Positions 11,543-21,500 of a stretch of DNA of 64,000 bases are shown here, in pieces. The stretch is from Rhodosorus marinus (taxonomy: Eukaryota > Rhodophyta > Stylonematophyceae > Stylonematales > Stylonemataceae). The number at the start of each line of letters is the position of its first letter. The stretch's first letter is position 1. Both the position numbers and the translations under genes were made by a program. Where the stretch lies: NCBI GenBank assembly GCA_029953675.1, contig JAMWBK010000009.1, forward strand, positions 1,054,001 to 1,118,000. Direction: 5' to 3'. Below the pieces are notes generated by a model, which saw only the letters and a list, made by a program, of their open reading frames with translations, did no database searches and had not been told where the DNA came from.

Positions 11543-12500
11543 CTTGGCTACAAGAAATTAAAAGAGAATACAATTTGTACGTTCGCACTCAAAGCAGAAA
11601 CAGCAGAGTTACACACGGTATCGCCAACACCTCTTCCTCCTCTCCCTCCCTGCCAGTATGTGCTCGACCACCAACACCTTCAAGCCAAGTGGATATTTTC
11701 AACGCAGATCAGAGGAACTGATTGATAGCAAATCTGAAATGTTGAAAGATACAAAAACACGTCTTAAACGGGCTGATTTTGAGGTTGGGGAAGGGATGTA
11801 TTTCCGCGGTGAACAAGGTGAAGGACGAGCACAGACTCTCCCATCTGGGATAATTCTGTCTTTCCAAGTGATGTTGAATCGCTTGCCTTCTCGCCCCGCG
11901 AAGTTTATTGCAGCGGATTCAGGATCGGTGCGTGGAAGACAAACAGATATACGCCTTACAGATTCAAGGCATTTCGTGATACCCAGACTTTTTCAAGCAT
12001 GTTTGAACTCTTCCGTACTACTGCAGCAACAGCGTTGAGAATATTATCAACTACGACTCTTTTCTCCCTCCCAGCTTCCGGTGGAAGATGCCGATTCGCG
12101 GCCGATAAGCAGGGGTGGATAAAGCAGCGGGGCTAAGATCGAACGTATTCTGAGGAAGAACTGAGCCCAGTTTTGATCAATGCATTCCTGTTAGATCAAA
12201 TCGTCGCGATGCACAACGTGACGTGAAAGCCCTGGTGAGCTTTCCACCCGGACCACCGCCAGCACGTCAGACTCTTAACTAGACACCGTGGAATTGTTTA
12301 GGCAAAATATTACCTGATTCTTTTAAAAAAGGTTCTTGATACGTTTAATAGTCACTCCAACCGCAACCACAAAAAATGACTTTTTTCGGCAATGGACTTT
12401 TTCGAATTTTTTCTCTTGTTTCTGAGAGGTTGGTGAGAGTCCATAAACAGCCCAATTTCGGGGGGAGTTCAAAGAGGGCGAGGAGGATGAGAGAGGAGGG
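11543..12500. other. Intergenic, no supported gene; G-rich leader at right
   Basis: The stretch separates two divergent genes. It lacks the usual AT-rich core. One open frame of 126 codons (11658-12038, +) has no recognisable domain, no skewed leader and no matched splice sites, so I do not call it. From about 12370 to 12500 the DNA becomes T- and G-rich and ends in a good donor (GTAAGG at 12500), which is best read as the 5' leader of the following microprotein gene. Confidence 0.4.
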
Positions 12501-12601
12501 TAAGGAAGCTGTATGTCTTGAGGCGTTATTTGAGCGAACCAGAGATTGGAAATACTTGTATTTTGAAGGCCTTGGAAGATATCGTAAGGGTACATTACAG
12601 G

Positions 12602-12742
12602 ATGGACTACACACTTTTCCAGATCACGTTCTGGGCGTCGGTGATGTTGGTGGTGGCGCTTGGAGTTGCGGTGAGCACGCTTCTAACGATGGACATCGGG
12701 AAGGATACTTTGGTATTTGCGGACAAGCCAAAGGGTCTGTGA
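12602..12742 (+). CDS. Microprotein like the ATP6AP2 (V-ATPase accessory) C-terminus
   Basis: Starting at the ATG after an intron acceptor at 12600, 46 residues are encoded: MDYTLFQITFW, then a helix (VMLVVALGVAVSTLL), then MDIGKDTLVFADKPKGL. This mirrors the transmembrane end of ATP6AP2/renin receptor, where an F-Y-x-x-x-F-N-x-x-x-W helix is followed by NMDPGxDSIIY. In that family this piece packs into the V-ATPase Vo sector. Here no large luminal domain is visible. An alternative is that the frame opens further upstream: it is free of stops back to at least 12518 and reads ..ALEDIVRVHYR before the Met. In that case upstream exons have been missed. The intron 12500-12600 would lie in the 5' leader under the first model. 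Confidence 0.45.
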   Translation: MDYTLFQITFWASVMLVVALGVAVSTLLTMDIGKDTLVFADKPKGL

Positions 12743-12789
12743 GGGAAAGTGGTCCCCGTTTTTGTTTTTTTTGGTATTCCAAATGATAG

Positions 12790-13135
12790 CTGTTCGTGTT
12801 TCCCATTGGAAGGAATCGGTGAGGTGCTCATACGCGACTTGCCGTTTTCGCGACCGGCGGTGAGGGCCATCGTTAGAGGCAGAAACGCCTTTGAATATAT
12901 GAACTCTTTACCTCCAGTTCCTGAGAAAACTAATGCAACAGCCTGCGATTCGCAGCTGCTCGAAGCCTTCACAACCAATGGCCAGTGATCACGCGGACCG
13001 TATTTTGTGTTTGTGCTTTTTTTCGCTTGTATCTAATGAAGATAAAAAAACTCTTTCTTGTTTTCAACCATGGACTTCACCGGGTCTTTACCCTCACTGC
13101 CTCACCCGCGAGCAATCAGCGTCGACCATTCGCTC
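12790..13135 (-). CDS. Possible small gene, first exons only
   Basis: Reading leftwards from the divergent promoter at 13.45-13.65 kb, the first reasonable start is an ATG near 13134 (MERMVDADCSR) with a GTGAGG donor. An acceptor near 13033 opens IQAKKSTNTKYGPRDHW..VALVFSGTG with a GTAAAG donor near 12914. A third piece (GVSASNDGPHRRSRKRQ..) follows an acceptor near 12892 and runs towards the ATP6AP2-like gene on the other strand. The phases are consistent, but there is no family match and the 3' end is not resolved. Confidence 0.3.
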
Positions 13136-13905
13136 CATGGCATGTTGTTGGCAGCATCTAAGCACGACCACTTGATCCGCGGGAAACAAACTGTTCTATT
13201 GTCCTACTGACTGGGAACGCTATTAAGGCAAAGCGTCAATAATTATCGGCAAACAAAGCAAGTCGTTCTCATCAGCGCAGCAGCAAGAGAACACAATCCA
13301 AAGCCCTTGCCCCGGAGAAAAGCTCCACAACCAAAACACCAAAACAGAGCCCACGTAACGGCCAGGTCAAGAAGCATTTCCTTTAGTACAATAGTACAAT
13401 ACACCGAGCAAAACGAAAAATCCCAGTCATCCGTAAAACTCCTGAACACCCTCTAATTTCTCAAAACTATAAAATAAACTGCATCTCAAAAGAAAATGCA
13501 AAGGGGGTAAAAGCTAATTTTAGTAAACAAGAATCAACATAGAAAATGGAACGTTCGTTTTGCGCGTTTTCCTTACCCCCCCTTATTGAGGTGTTCAAAT
13601 AGCTAAATAATTGTTGCATATTTCTATAATTACAAATTTTGTGATGATAGTAGAAAGGGGTTTTATTTTGGTTGGGATCGCGGAAAGCGGGATTTTGATG
13701 CATTTTGGAGGGGGGACCTTTTTCGGGCTTGAATTGATGGCATTGGGATCTTGGGAAGAAGAGTGTGAAGTGGAGGAAGGTGTGGATGGAGGGGAGAGAG
13801 TGACTCTCAGAAAATCCTGTTTGAGCGAGAAAACTAGTGTGGAAATTATTATTTATCTATTTCGATCGTTCTGCGGAGGACTGGAAGGTTTTTGTTAGAC
13901 AAATC
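13136..13905. promoter_or_regulatory. Divergent promoter region upstream of NDUFA6
   Basis: The left part (13250-13450) is C/A-rich on the + strand, 13450-13660 is AT-rich, and 13660-13900 is G/T-rich with several G4-G6 runs ending just before the ATG at 13906. This is the typical three-part divergent promoter of this window. No coding sequence was found in it. Confidence 0.55.
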
Positions 13906-14832
13906 ATGGCGTTGAAGCCGACTAGAGTCTCTCTGAAGATCAAGGAGCGGGCGATGGATGGCACCTCGTACACTTGGAAGCCCGTGGTAAGTGCGCTCTG
14001 CTTGGATTTTATGCTAATGAACAACAGTTGTTTAGAAAGGCGAAGGGTTGATGATCGAGGTTTACTGAAGCTTGAACATATTTGGTCGGTCTCATAATGT
14101 AGACTTACACTGTTACTGGTGCAAGTGGAGAGTTGAAGTCGAGGATGCCTGAAAATCCAGACGAGTTGAGGCTGATGAACCTCAGTTTGTACCACCGAGC
14201 CATAAAGCAGCTTCCAGGTTTGAGGGAAGAATACGCTTTGCCGTTTACGGAAGATGCTTTGGTAAACGCGATCCGATACAAGTTTGAGAAATACAGGGAT
14301 ACGTCGGATCTGAGGATAGCTGCAGTGTTGCACCATAGAGGAAAGCTGGTAAGCGGAGATTCTTATCTATTTTGTTATCCAGCGCATGCTGTACAAGTTA
14401 GCTCACTGCTATTGAATGGACAGGAACTGGAAGAGGTGGAACAAAGCCTGAAAACTAGTACTGAAGTGATTAACACCATTCGGGAAGGCGAGGAGATGAG
14501 CATGGCTCGCAAAAGGCAAGCGCAGATGTCGGAGTTCCCCGGGGACGACAAAAACAAAAAGCTATTACAGCTGAAAAAGTGGCATGAGTCCGGCATCATT
14601 CCTCGCTCTGTTACGACATGGGATCAGGTAACGAATACTTACTCACAAATTATGGTTGTTTGTTGTACGATTGCTGACCAGGTACTACTTCGCAACCAAA
14701 CGGAAGTTTCTTCTGTGGAGGGAAGAAGAAACCAGGAAATTCGAGGTGTTCGCGGCAGAATCTGGATTGTTCAGTGCGCAAGACCTGGAAGAAAACAAGA
14801 AAAGGGCCAGCGCTTCTTGTTCTATTATGTAA
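13906..14832 (+). CDS. NDUFA6: Complex I LYR-type subunit NDUFA6 (B14)
   Basis: Exons 13906-13986, 14103-14348 and 14424-14627 join in frame. They contain the NDUFA6 signature: LYHRAIKQLPGLREEY, an A(L)VNAIRYKFEKY helix, then TSDLRIAAVLHHRGKLELEE, which parallels the DPRVVDLLVIKGKIELEE block of animal NDUFA6. This LYR-motif protein sits on the matrix arm of complex I and binds the acyl carrier protein. The N-terminus (MALKPTRVSLKIKERA) is basic. The fourth exon begins after the acceptor at 14681, but its protein-like frame (YYFATKRKFLLWREEETRK.., stop at 14830-14832) is one base off the frame delivered by exon 3. Either a splice site or a base is misread, or the tail is different. The core identification does not depend on this. 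Confidence 0.75.
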
Positions 14833-15196
14833 TCAAAATTTTAGTAAAACTCAACAACGCAACATTTTGCAACAAGTTAGTTTGGACCTCCTCTCGCGAA
14901 GATGTCTGTGAAGCAAAAGCTGTACGATTTCAGCTGAACTCTTGTACCATCCTCAGTGTTAAGATGAGGTAATCCAGGAAAGATGAAACGGACACTCTGA
15001 GCACTTTCGCATCTACCGCTTCGATAACCCTATCACCATAACACAACAAGGAATCTAAAATCAGCCGAGGATTTCGAACCTCGAACGCGAGTGGCTTGAG
15101 AAGGCAGCTCTTACGCTTTCAGAGTTCCTCCTTCGCTCCAAATTCTTCTGGAAACCTAAATCATTCGGCGCCGGCGCGGTTAGCAGCTAGTTGGGT
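14833..15196. other. Intergenic, 3' flanks
   Basis: This short AT-richer stretch lies between the end of NDUFA6 and the end of the orphan gene on the other strand. Nothing coding or repeated was recognised. Confidence 0.4.
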
Positions 15197-15760
15197 CAAA
15201 GGTAATGGTCTGTGGAAACAACGATTGTACGCACGAGGTCTGGCCGAAGCTCCTCATCGACTTCGAGGACTTTCTTAGGAATCTCAGGGTCCATTCCATT
15301 TGGCATTTCAATCGATAGCTCACTGCTCCAAAAGAACGAGATGCAACTATAAGGAAACGGCGTGGCAAGTGGTGGGCTCAGTTTTCAATCCACTTACTAC
15401 TTAAATTCCATCGCAAGCTTAAGAAGCACACAACAAGGTAAGCCAATATCGAGCTACGAGAATCTCAATCAAAAATTGGCTAGAGGGCGTTACCAAGAGA
15501 GAAAAAAACATCTTCTAGACATGCCACAACCTCGTTTGATTCAATCACGTCTACTCCGCTTTCTGCTGATTTCTTTCCTTCTCTGAAATTGCATTCGATT
15601 CGTTGCGCATTAAGAAAGTCGGACTAGCTCGACGAGATAGCGCTTGTAAACAATTGACAAGCGCAAGGGTACAAGATCTGCAAGTAGATGTGTTTGGACT
15701 GGATGATCTCTACGAATCCGGTTTCTACATTGGTTAGAGAGACAATGTGTTGTCGGGACG
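15197..15760 (-). CDS. Unrecognised gene, at least three exons
   Basis: Three protein-like blocks lie on the - strand. Block 1 (about 15760-15675) reads EPTRSSRQHIVSLTNVETGF and continues to ..SKHIYLQIL, with a phase-2 donor. Block 2 (about 15585-15495) opens after TTTCAG in phase 2 and reads ..AESGVDVIESNEVVACLED.., with a donor at GTAACG. Block 3 (about 15350-15197) reads ..IEMPNGMDPEIPKKVLEV and ends ..IVVSTDHYL. Blocks 1 and 2 join perfectly. Blocks 2 and 3 need a missed micro-exon or another junction. The start codon was not found; EBP2 ends only about 100 bp upstream. I do not recognise the family. Confidence 0.4.
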
Positions 15761-15860
15761 AGCGAGTAGGTTCTAGGGAGATGATGTCAATAGTCGATCA
15801 TACGTTTCGGGGTGTTGATTTTAGAATAGTTTCTCGATATTGAAATGGTTTGGGGCCAGG

Positions 15861-17304
15861 CTATCGCTTGTTCTTCATCTGATTCCTTCTATCTTTTCCT
15901 GGCCTCTTCTTTGCGCCAAACTTTTTCTTTGGGCCATTTCTTTGTGGCTTCTGTTTCTGAATCCCTCCGTTGAACTTCCGATCTCGGGGCGGCTTGTTGG
16001 AATCAGACTTGCTCCTGAATTTTTGTTTTCCATTGGGTGCGCTTCGATTCTCATTCCGACCTGAGCGCTTCTAAAACACCGGAAGAGAAAATCTGTGTAA
16101 ATAAACTAGGTCGCATCTGGGAATCGACCTTGTTCGACGAGCATACGAGTAGGACGATACCAAGAGCCGCGTACCTTTCTTGGGGGTATTGGAGTTCCAT
16201 CTTGAAAAAGAGCTGTTGACAAGTCGTCATTATCTTCGAGGTCGCCCTCTCCTTTGCCGCCGGACTGTCTCGCCTGCTGCTTGGCCTTAAGCCTTCCTTT
16301 CCTCGCTTGTTCCAAGCCTAAAACTTCATCCTTCTCTCTCCTGTGGTCATGATCCGAAGATTACGTAGTTGGAGAAACGTACAAGTTAGTACACGTCGGG
16401 TACACACGCGCTCAGGACTGTGAAAGAGGGAGCTCACTTCTTTCTCTCCTGCTCCTTTTGTCTTTGTCTCTTTTTCGTGTTCTTGGTGTTGTCTCTCTCG
16501 GCTCTTCTTCTAACAGCAGCATCGATGCGTTCCTTCTCGAAACTCAGTTGAGATCGTACCTGAATATTCGGACAGGGAGTCATGCCTCTTAGAAAACTTG
16601 CTTAGGCTCAACTGCTCTCAGCAAGCGTTCACCCACGTCGTAAATCAGATTCATACCTTCTGCATATGTTCATCCGACTTTATCATTTCGGCCATATAAT
16701 CGTCGGGACGTCGGAATGGTATTTTCTTCTCGATAAGAAGCCTCAATCCTTCTTCAGCGGCTACAGAAACCCAGGCAAACAGTAGCACCCGGAAGCTTTA
16801 GATGAGGACTACGGAAGCTCACAAAAAACGCTCCTAAGAAAACCTTCAGATACGTACCCGTCAATGTGGACTGCAAGAAGCTCTCCTCTCTTTTCAGGTC
16901 ATCATCTTTCAGTTTATCGTCACAAGAATCCTGAGCAATAAAAAGCCACGAGTTAGCGTCCAAGCACATCTATCTCCCACCTCCAGCAGTGAAAAAATCT
17001 ACGCTCTTACCATTCTAAGAGTCAGATAGCGCTCAAAATTCTGGTCGGAGCCATCCCGGAGCTCCTCAGTGAACCTCTCGAGTTCTCCGACGTCGAGAAC
17101 ATGCTCCCGCACTGTCTGCCCAGCCAAGCCGCTAATGGCGTATTCCTCCAACGCCTCCTTTTCCTTAGCTAACGATTCTTCAGAACTCATATTGAAACAG
17201 CGAAGACCCTGAATTTCGCTTAGCAGCTCTGCAATATACCTAGCCTCCTCCCCAAAGCAACTCCCCAAGTAATACAACCGTCGCCCGATCGAGTCAGCTG
17301 ACAT
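15861..17304 (-). CDS. EBP2: rRNA-processing protein EBP2
   Basis: Six exons (17304-17011, 16930-16858, 16760-16657, 16559-16438, 16340-16175, 16070-15861) give 322 residues, close to the usual EBP2 length. EBP2 is a nucleolar factor needed for 27S pre-rRNA processing and 60S assembly. Its hallmark is present: RRPDDYMAEMIKSDEHMQK followed by VRSQLSFEKERIDAAVRRR. The second half is strongly basic and coiled (KKRQRQKEQERKK, GLEQARKGRLKAKQQA), and the C-terminus has the typical nucleolar KKKFGAKKRPGKDRR motif. An acidic N-terminal region precedes the core. The start is the first ATG of the frame, next to an AT-rich upstream region. No defect was seen. Confidence 0.9.
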
Positions 17305-18501
17305 TCATTGAACACTGGCCGTGACAAACGAATTGATTATCATAAATCTTTGTTAAATATTGACTAATAAACCAATCATATATCTTAGTATATTTTAACG
17401 TCTCGTATAAACCAATATATATACTTGAATAATATTAAGGATAACCCAGTTCAGCGCGCCTCATCGGGGAGCGCTGGTCATAAAACGTAGCTCTCTTCGC
17501 TACTAGTCGGCTCTTTACCTCTACTGTGGTATTGAGCTTTTTGTAGTTACGAGGCGATTATAACCCACGAGTAGCGCTCTTGCACGACGCAGGTGAGCCG
17601 TGCTGGCCAGCGGGAAGTTCAGTCATCCATATTCCTGGGTATAAAATTAGAGCCAAGCACCGAGATCCGCCGCATGCTAGCCGAAGAAGTTCATACCGTA
17701 GCACGCGAGGTTGCATTGCGTCAACTTGGGTGAACCTGCGGCTTTCGGGGCCGACTTGGCATGGGGAAGCCAAGCCGTGCGCAGACTTGCGCTCGAAACT
17801 TCTTTGGGGAGTTCCGATGATTTTATCATCGTGTAAAATAAAAGCAGAGCTTGGGTTTCCCCGTTACAAGCAACCTCAAAGTCCAGCAGAAGATTTCCCA
17901 AACCTGCCCCTGCTCCACCTGCAACTCGTCGTTGTCGCGAAGCCCAAAGGGGTGAATAATTTTTTAACAAAAAATACTTTCACAGTCGAATCATCAACGC
18001 CATAGTGTCCGTAAGAAAAGAGGGAACTATTATAATTCGATACTTAAGTTACATATTCAAGAAAAATTCAGATTCTATTTAATATTGAAATTGGGAATAC
18101 TTAGACATCCAAAATTCCAATGGGTCTTTTTTTTTTTCTTTGGTCGAGTGTTTCCTGACGATCAAGCGCAAGCGGAGAAAAGCGCTTTTCAGGAAGGGGA
18201 TGAAGTAGTGAGCTGGACGTAACGGTTTGGGAGGGTGGGGGGGGTGAAACAAGGCAGAAGGATCAGAACAAAAGCACGGAATTGATTTTTAAGGTGAGCT
18301 CTTACGTTCAAGGTCTGTTCGGGTTTTCCAGTAATGGAACCCTCAGCAGGACAAGACTGATTGGGGTTGACTCGACGACAGGGTGTATTCGCGTGTACCT
18401 GGTTCCCTCTAGATTGCTCGTTTTGAAGGCATGGGTTTGTCTTAGGTAGATATGACAGCCTTCTTGGGCGTTTTAAGGAGCGTTCTTTTTTTCCTGCGCA
18501 G
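17305..18501. other. Intergenic and promoter of EBP2 and BRCA2
   Basis: 17340-17440 is AT-rich and probably serves EBP2. 17460-18010 is of average composition with one 141-codon open frame (17580-18005, +) that resembles nothing I know. 18020-18150 is AT-rich with a T-run, and 18190-18280 is G-rich, consistent with the BRCA2 leader. A GTGAGC..TTCCAG pair at about 18294-18332 could be a leader intron. The BRCA2 start codon may lie in this region but was not found. Confidence 0.4.
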
Positions 18502-21500
18502 CACGGACCAGCTGCTGTTGAGGGTGTGCTGAGCAACCTCTTGCCATTTGAAAATGCTGAGGATAAAGGCTATGGGACCTTAGAAATGAAAGTTCCAGAC
18601 GCGGTTCAGCCAGACTGCTCTGCATGGAAATCCACAGAGTTCGTAGTAACCGTTCGAGGCGCGTGGGACAGTAGCAATAGCCCGAGTAAGTCTATGCCTG
18701 ACTTCTCTGCGTCTGGCGAACCAAGGTTTCTCATAGATACCCGCTCTGCCGCTCGACCATATAGGCGTAATGCCCTTGAAAATTATAACGCACGATGAAA
18801 GTCAGCGAAATCATGACTTCGACCTTGATTGGGAAGCGGAGTATTTAAAACTAAAACATATCGTCCCAAGCGATCTACTTCTGGCAGCAGAGGGGCTGGT
18901 ATGAAAATATCGAAATCCACTTCCTATATTCGAAATTGCTGCTATTTAGCGCAAACCGTTGAATGGAGAAGGTCTGTTGCTTTGTTTTACAATCTAAGGT
19001 TTCCTTTATACCGCATCTTTTCAGCAGGACGTGGCCAACCAGGAAGGGACTACATCTCCTACAAAACAGCTGAGGCCAGAGGAAGCAAAGACCCAATGCG
19101 CGGAGGCAGATGCTGATTCTTCCGCGGAAGAAATAGTTACTTCCGATCAAGAAGTCGGAACCACATCATCGAGGATAAAATCCCAGAGCGCCGTATTTGC
19201 CGCAGGAAAATCGGCCATTGGTGTTCCAGAGTCAGAGGTTGGTGCGCACACATCTTGTACCATGGAGCTGGTGGGTATTCTGAGCACATTGTTTGATAAT
19301 CAACACAGGAGTCATTCGAAAATGGACAAGAGAGCGGAAACGAAACTCTACCGGGCGGCGTTGCCTATGCTCTGCCGGTGGGAAACCCATCACAAATCGA
19401 CAGTTTCGGAGGTGCTTCCCTGTCTACTCACCCGGATACAGGACAAGGTATCTGCGCACAGGTTCTTCTTTCAATGAGTATAGTGTGTAGGAGAACGTGT
19501 GCTTGCTGCTAAAACACGGTGAACCCATGCTAAATGCAACTTCGTACTTCTGCAGAGGACCTCATTATAGAGGATACAATCTCTTGGGACAACAGACGTC
19601 CCTCGCTGACTGGAGAACCAGAGAGACCGCCTTCGAAGGAAGAGTTTAGTTCCGAGTATGAAGATCCGAAACTAGAGACTAGCATCTCCGTGCTCGAGGA
19701 TGAGGAAACAATGGTGAGAGCATTTACTTGCGAAATTTTTAGGTGTTGCTGCACTGACGTGCTCTTCGCTCGTACCTACTCAGCTGCAATCGAAAGACGA
19801 GAGATTGGAGAGCAAGACAGTATCGGAAACCGTGGCAAATGTTGACGAAGACGACGACCTGGTTGCAGTAAGTAGGCTGTACGAAGACTCTGTTAGTTGG
19901 CTAACAAACTATGATCTAATCGAACTACGGGTCTAGTTGCGTGAATTGCGGGGTGACGAGCCTCCCATGTTCCGGACTGCTTCAAATCGCAAACTACAAC
20001 TGTCGGACACTGCAGTTGAGAAAGCCGGAAGGTTTCTTGAGACTAATTTGGAGCGGAACGGAGGTGCATGGGTAGGTGCAGCAGTGAATCTCAGGCTCGT
20101 CGAATCTGGACTCAAATTCATGCCACCCACTTCGGGATCGAAAGAAATCAGGGGACCAAGACACGTCAATGGTGGAACCAGTGGAGGATCTTGGGGCAAC
20201 CGGATTCCACACATCTCGGGGCTCAAGGCTATCTCCTTCCTCGGCAGCCCTATCAGCGGCGAAGGGTATCCTCGAGGAAGGCATACAGACGGTAATGAAC
20301 GGAAGCTCATCAGCTCATAGAGAACGAAATCTGACGCCCTTTGTTTGGGTCCGTTTGGAAGGGAATGGCTTCGGGCTTTCAATCATCGAGGGGAATCAAG
20401 CTCATCCCATCAGCAAAGGCGCTATCAGCAGCTGGGCACATCCTTAACGACCCGAACATGGTATGGACTTAAAAGACCGACGTAGTTGGACTAGAAGAGC
20501 TCAACAAACTGATTTGCTTTCCAGGCGCTGGGGACAGCGGAAACGCTGGGTGCTAAAGTTCAACAATCTCGAACAGGTTTCGCAACCGGTAGAGGCTTAA
20601 CACTTGCAGCATCTCCACACGCTCTAAATAAGGCTCAGATGCTCCTCGCGGTTGAGCTTGAGGAGGTGACAGTGAACACTATCCCGCAGGCTGAACCATT
20701 TCCGCCAACTGGGTTGGGCTCGGGGCCTGAAACATCTCCCGATGCGCTTAGAAAAGCTAGGGAACTTCTATCTGAAGAGGTTGAAGATGTTACGATCACC
20801 AATATTCAACAGGCATTCGCTACAGGGAGAGGCTCGAAGCTTGCTGCGTCTCCCGACGCGCTCAGCAAAGCTCAAGCGCTTCTCTCGGACGAGCTGGAAG
20901 AGGTAAGAGGCAGCAAATTGGAGAAGAGGTGCGATTCTGACCCGAAGGAAAATGCTGTTGGCTTTGCAGCGATTACATTGCGAGACTAACTTGCCACGAA
21001 CGGATGCCTTGACAAGAGCTCAACATGTTCTTGAACATACGGAGGTGTGTACATTTCCTAGTCACTTCGCGAGGGCAAAGGGCTTAACGTTCCGTGCTTG
21101 GTCCTTTTCCCTGCAGACTGTGGCGTCCGGGTTTTCAAATCTTCGTGGGAACAGTCTGAAATTTTCTCCGAACGCTCTTAAACGAGCGGTAAGGATTCTA
21201 GATGAGAAAGGGGAGGTAGGTCATGTTGACCTAACCATAACATAGACAGAGATCAAGCGTTCTCAACCATTCTGTCATGTTTTACCAGACGCCGGAGCGT
21301 GCTATTGCCATTGACTTTGGTGAGCGAGAATTCTTCTTCAGAATGGCTTTCTTGAACGAGAGCAGAGTAAATCCTCTGAAGTTGACTTACAACTCATCTC
21401 AGGAATGATGGACGAGAGGAGCAGCATCCCGGAGCAACGGGTGCAACAACCCAGCCCAGCTTTGGCCAGGGTAAGGGAACCATGAGACTCTCTGAATTGC

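Noticed and set aside
11658-12038. 126-codon open frame on the + strand
   Set aside because: No family features, no promoter-like leader and no partner exons. Kept only as a note because it could hide an upstream exon of the ATP6AP2-like gene.
17720-17745. GGTGAACCTGCGG, identical to the conserved 3' end of 18S rRNA
   Set aside because: Only the short word matches; the flanks do not resemble rRNA or ITS sequence, so it is coincidence.
20639-20989. Stand-alone gene for the BRC repeat exon
   Set aside because: The open frame is only the body of one BRCA2 exon (about 20525-20901); acceptor and donor phases tie it to the neighbouring exons.
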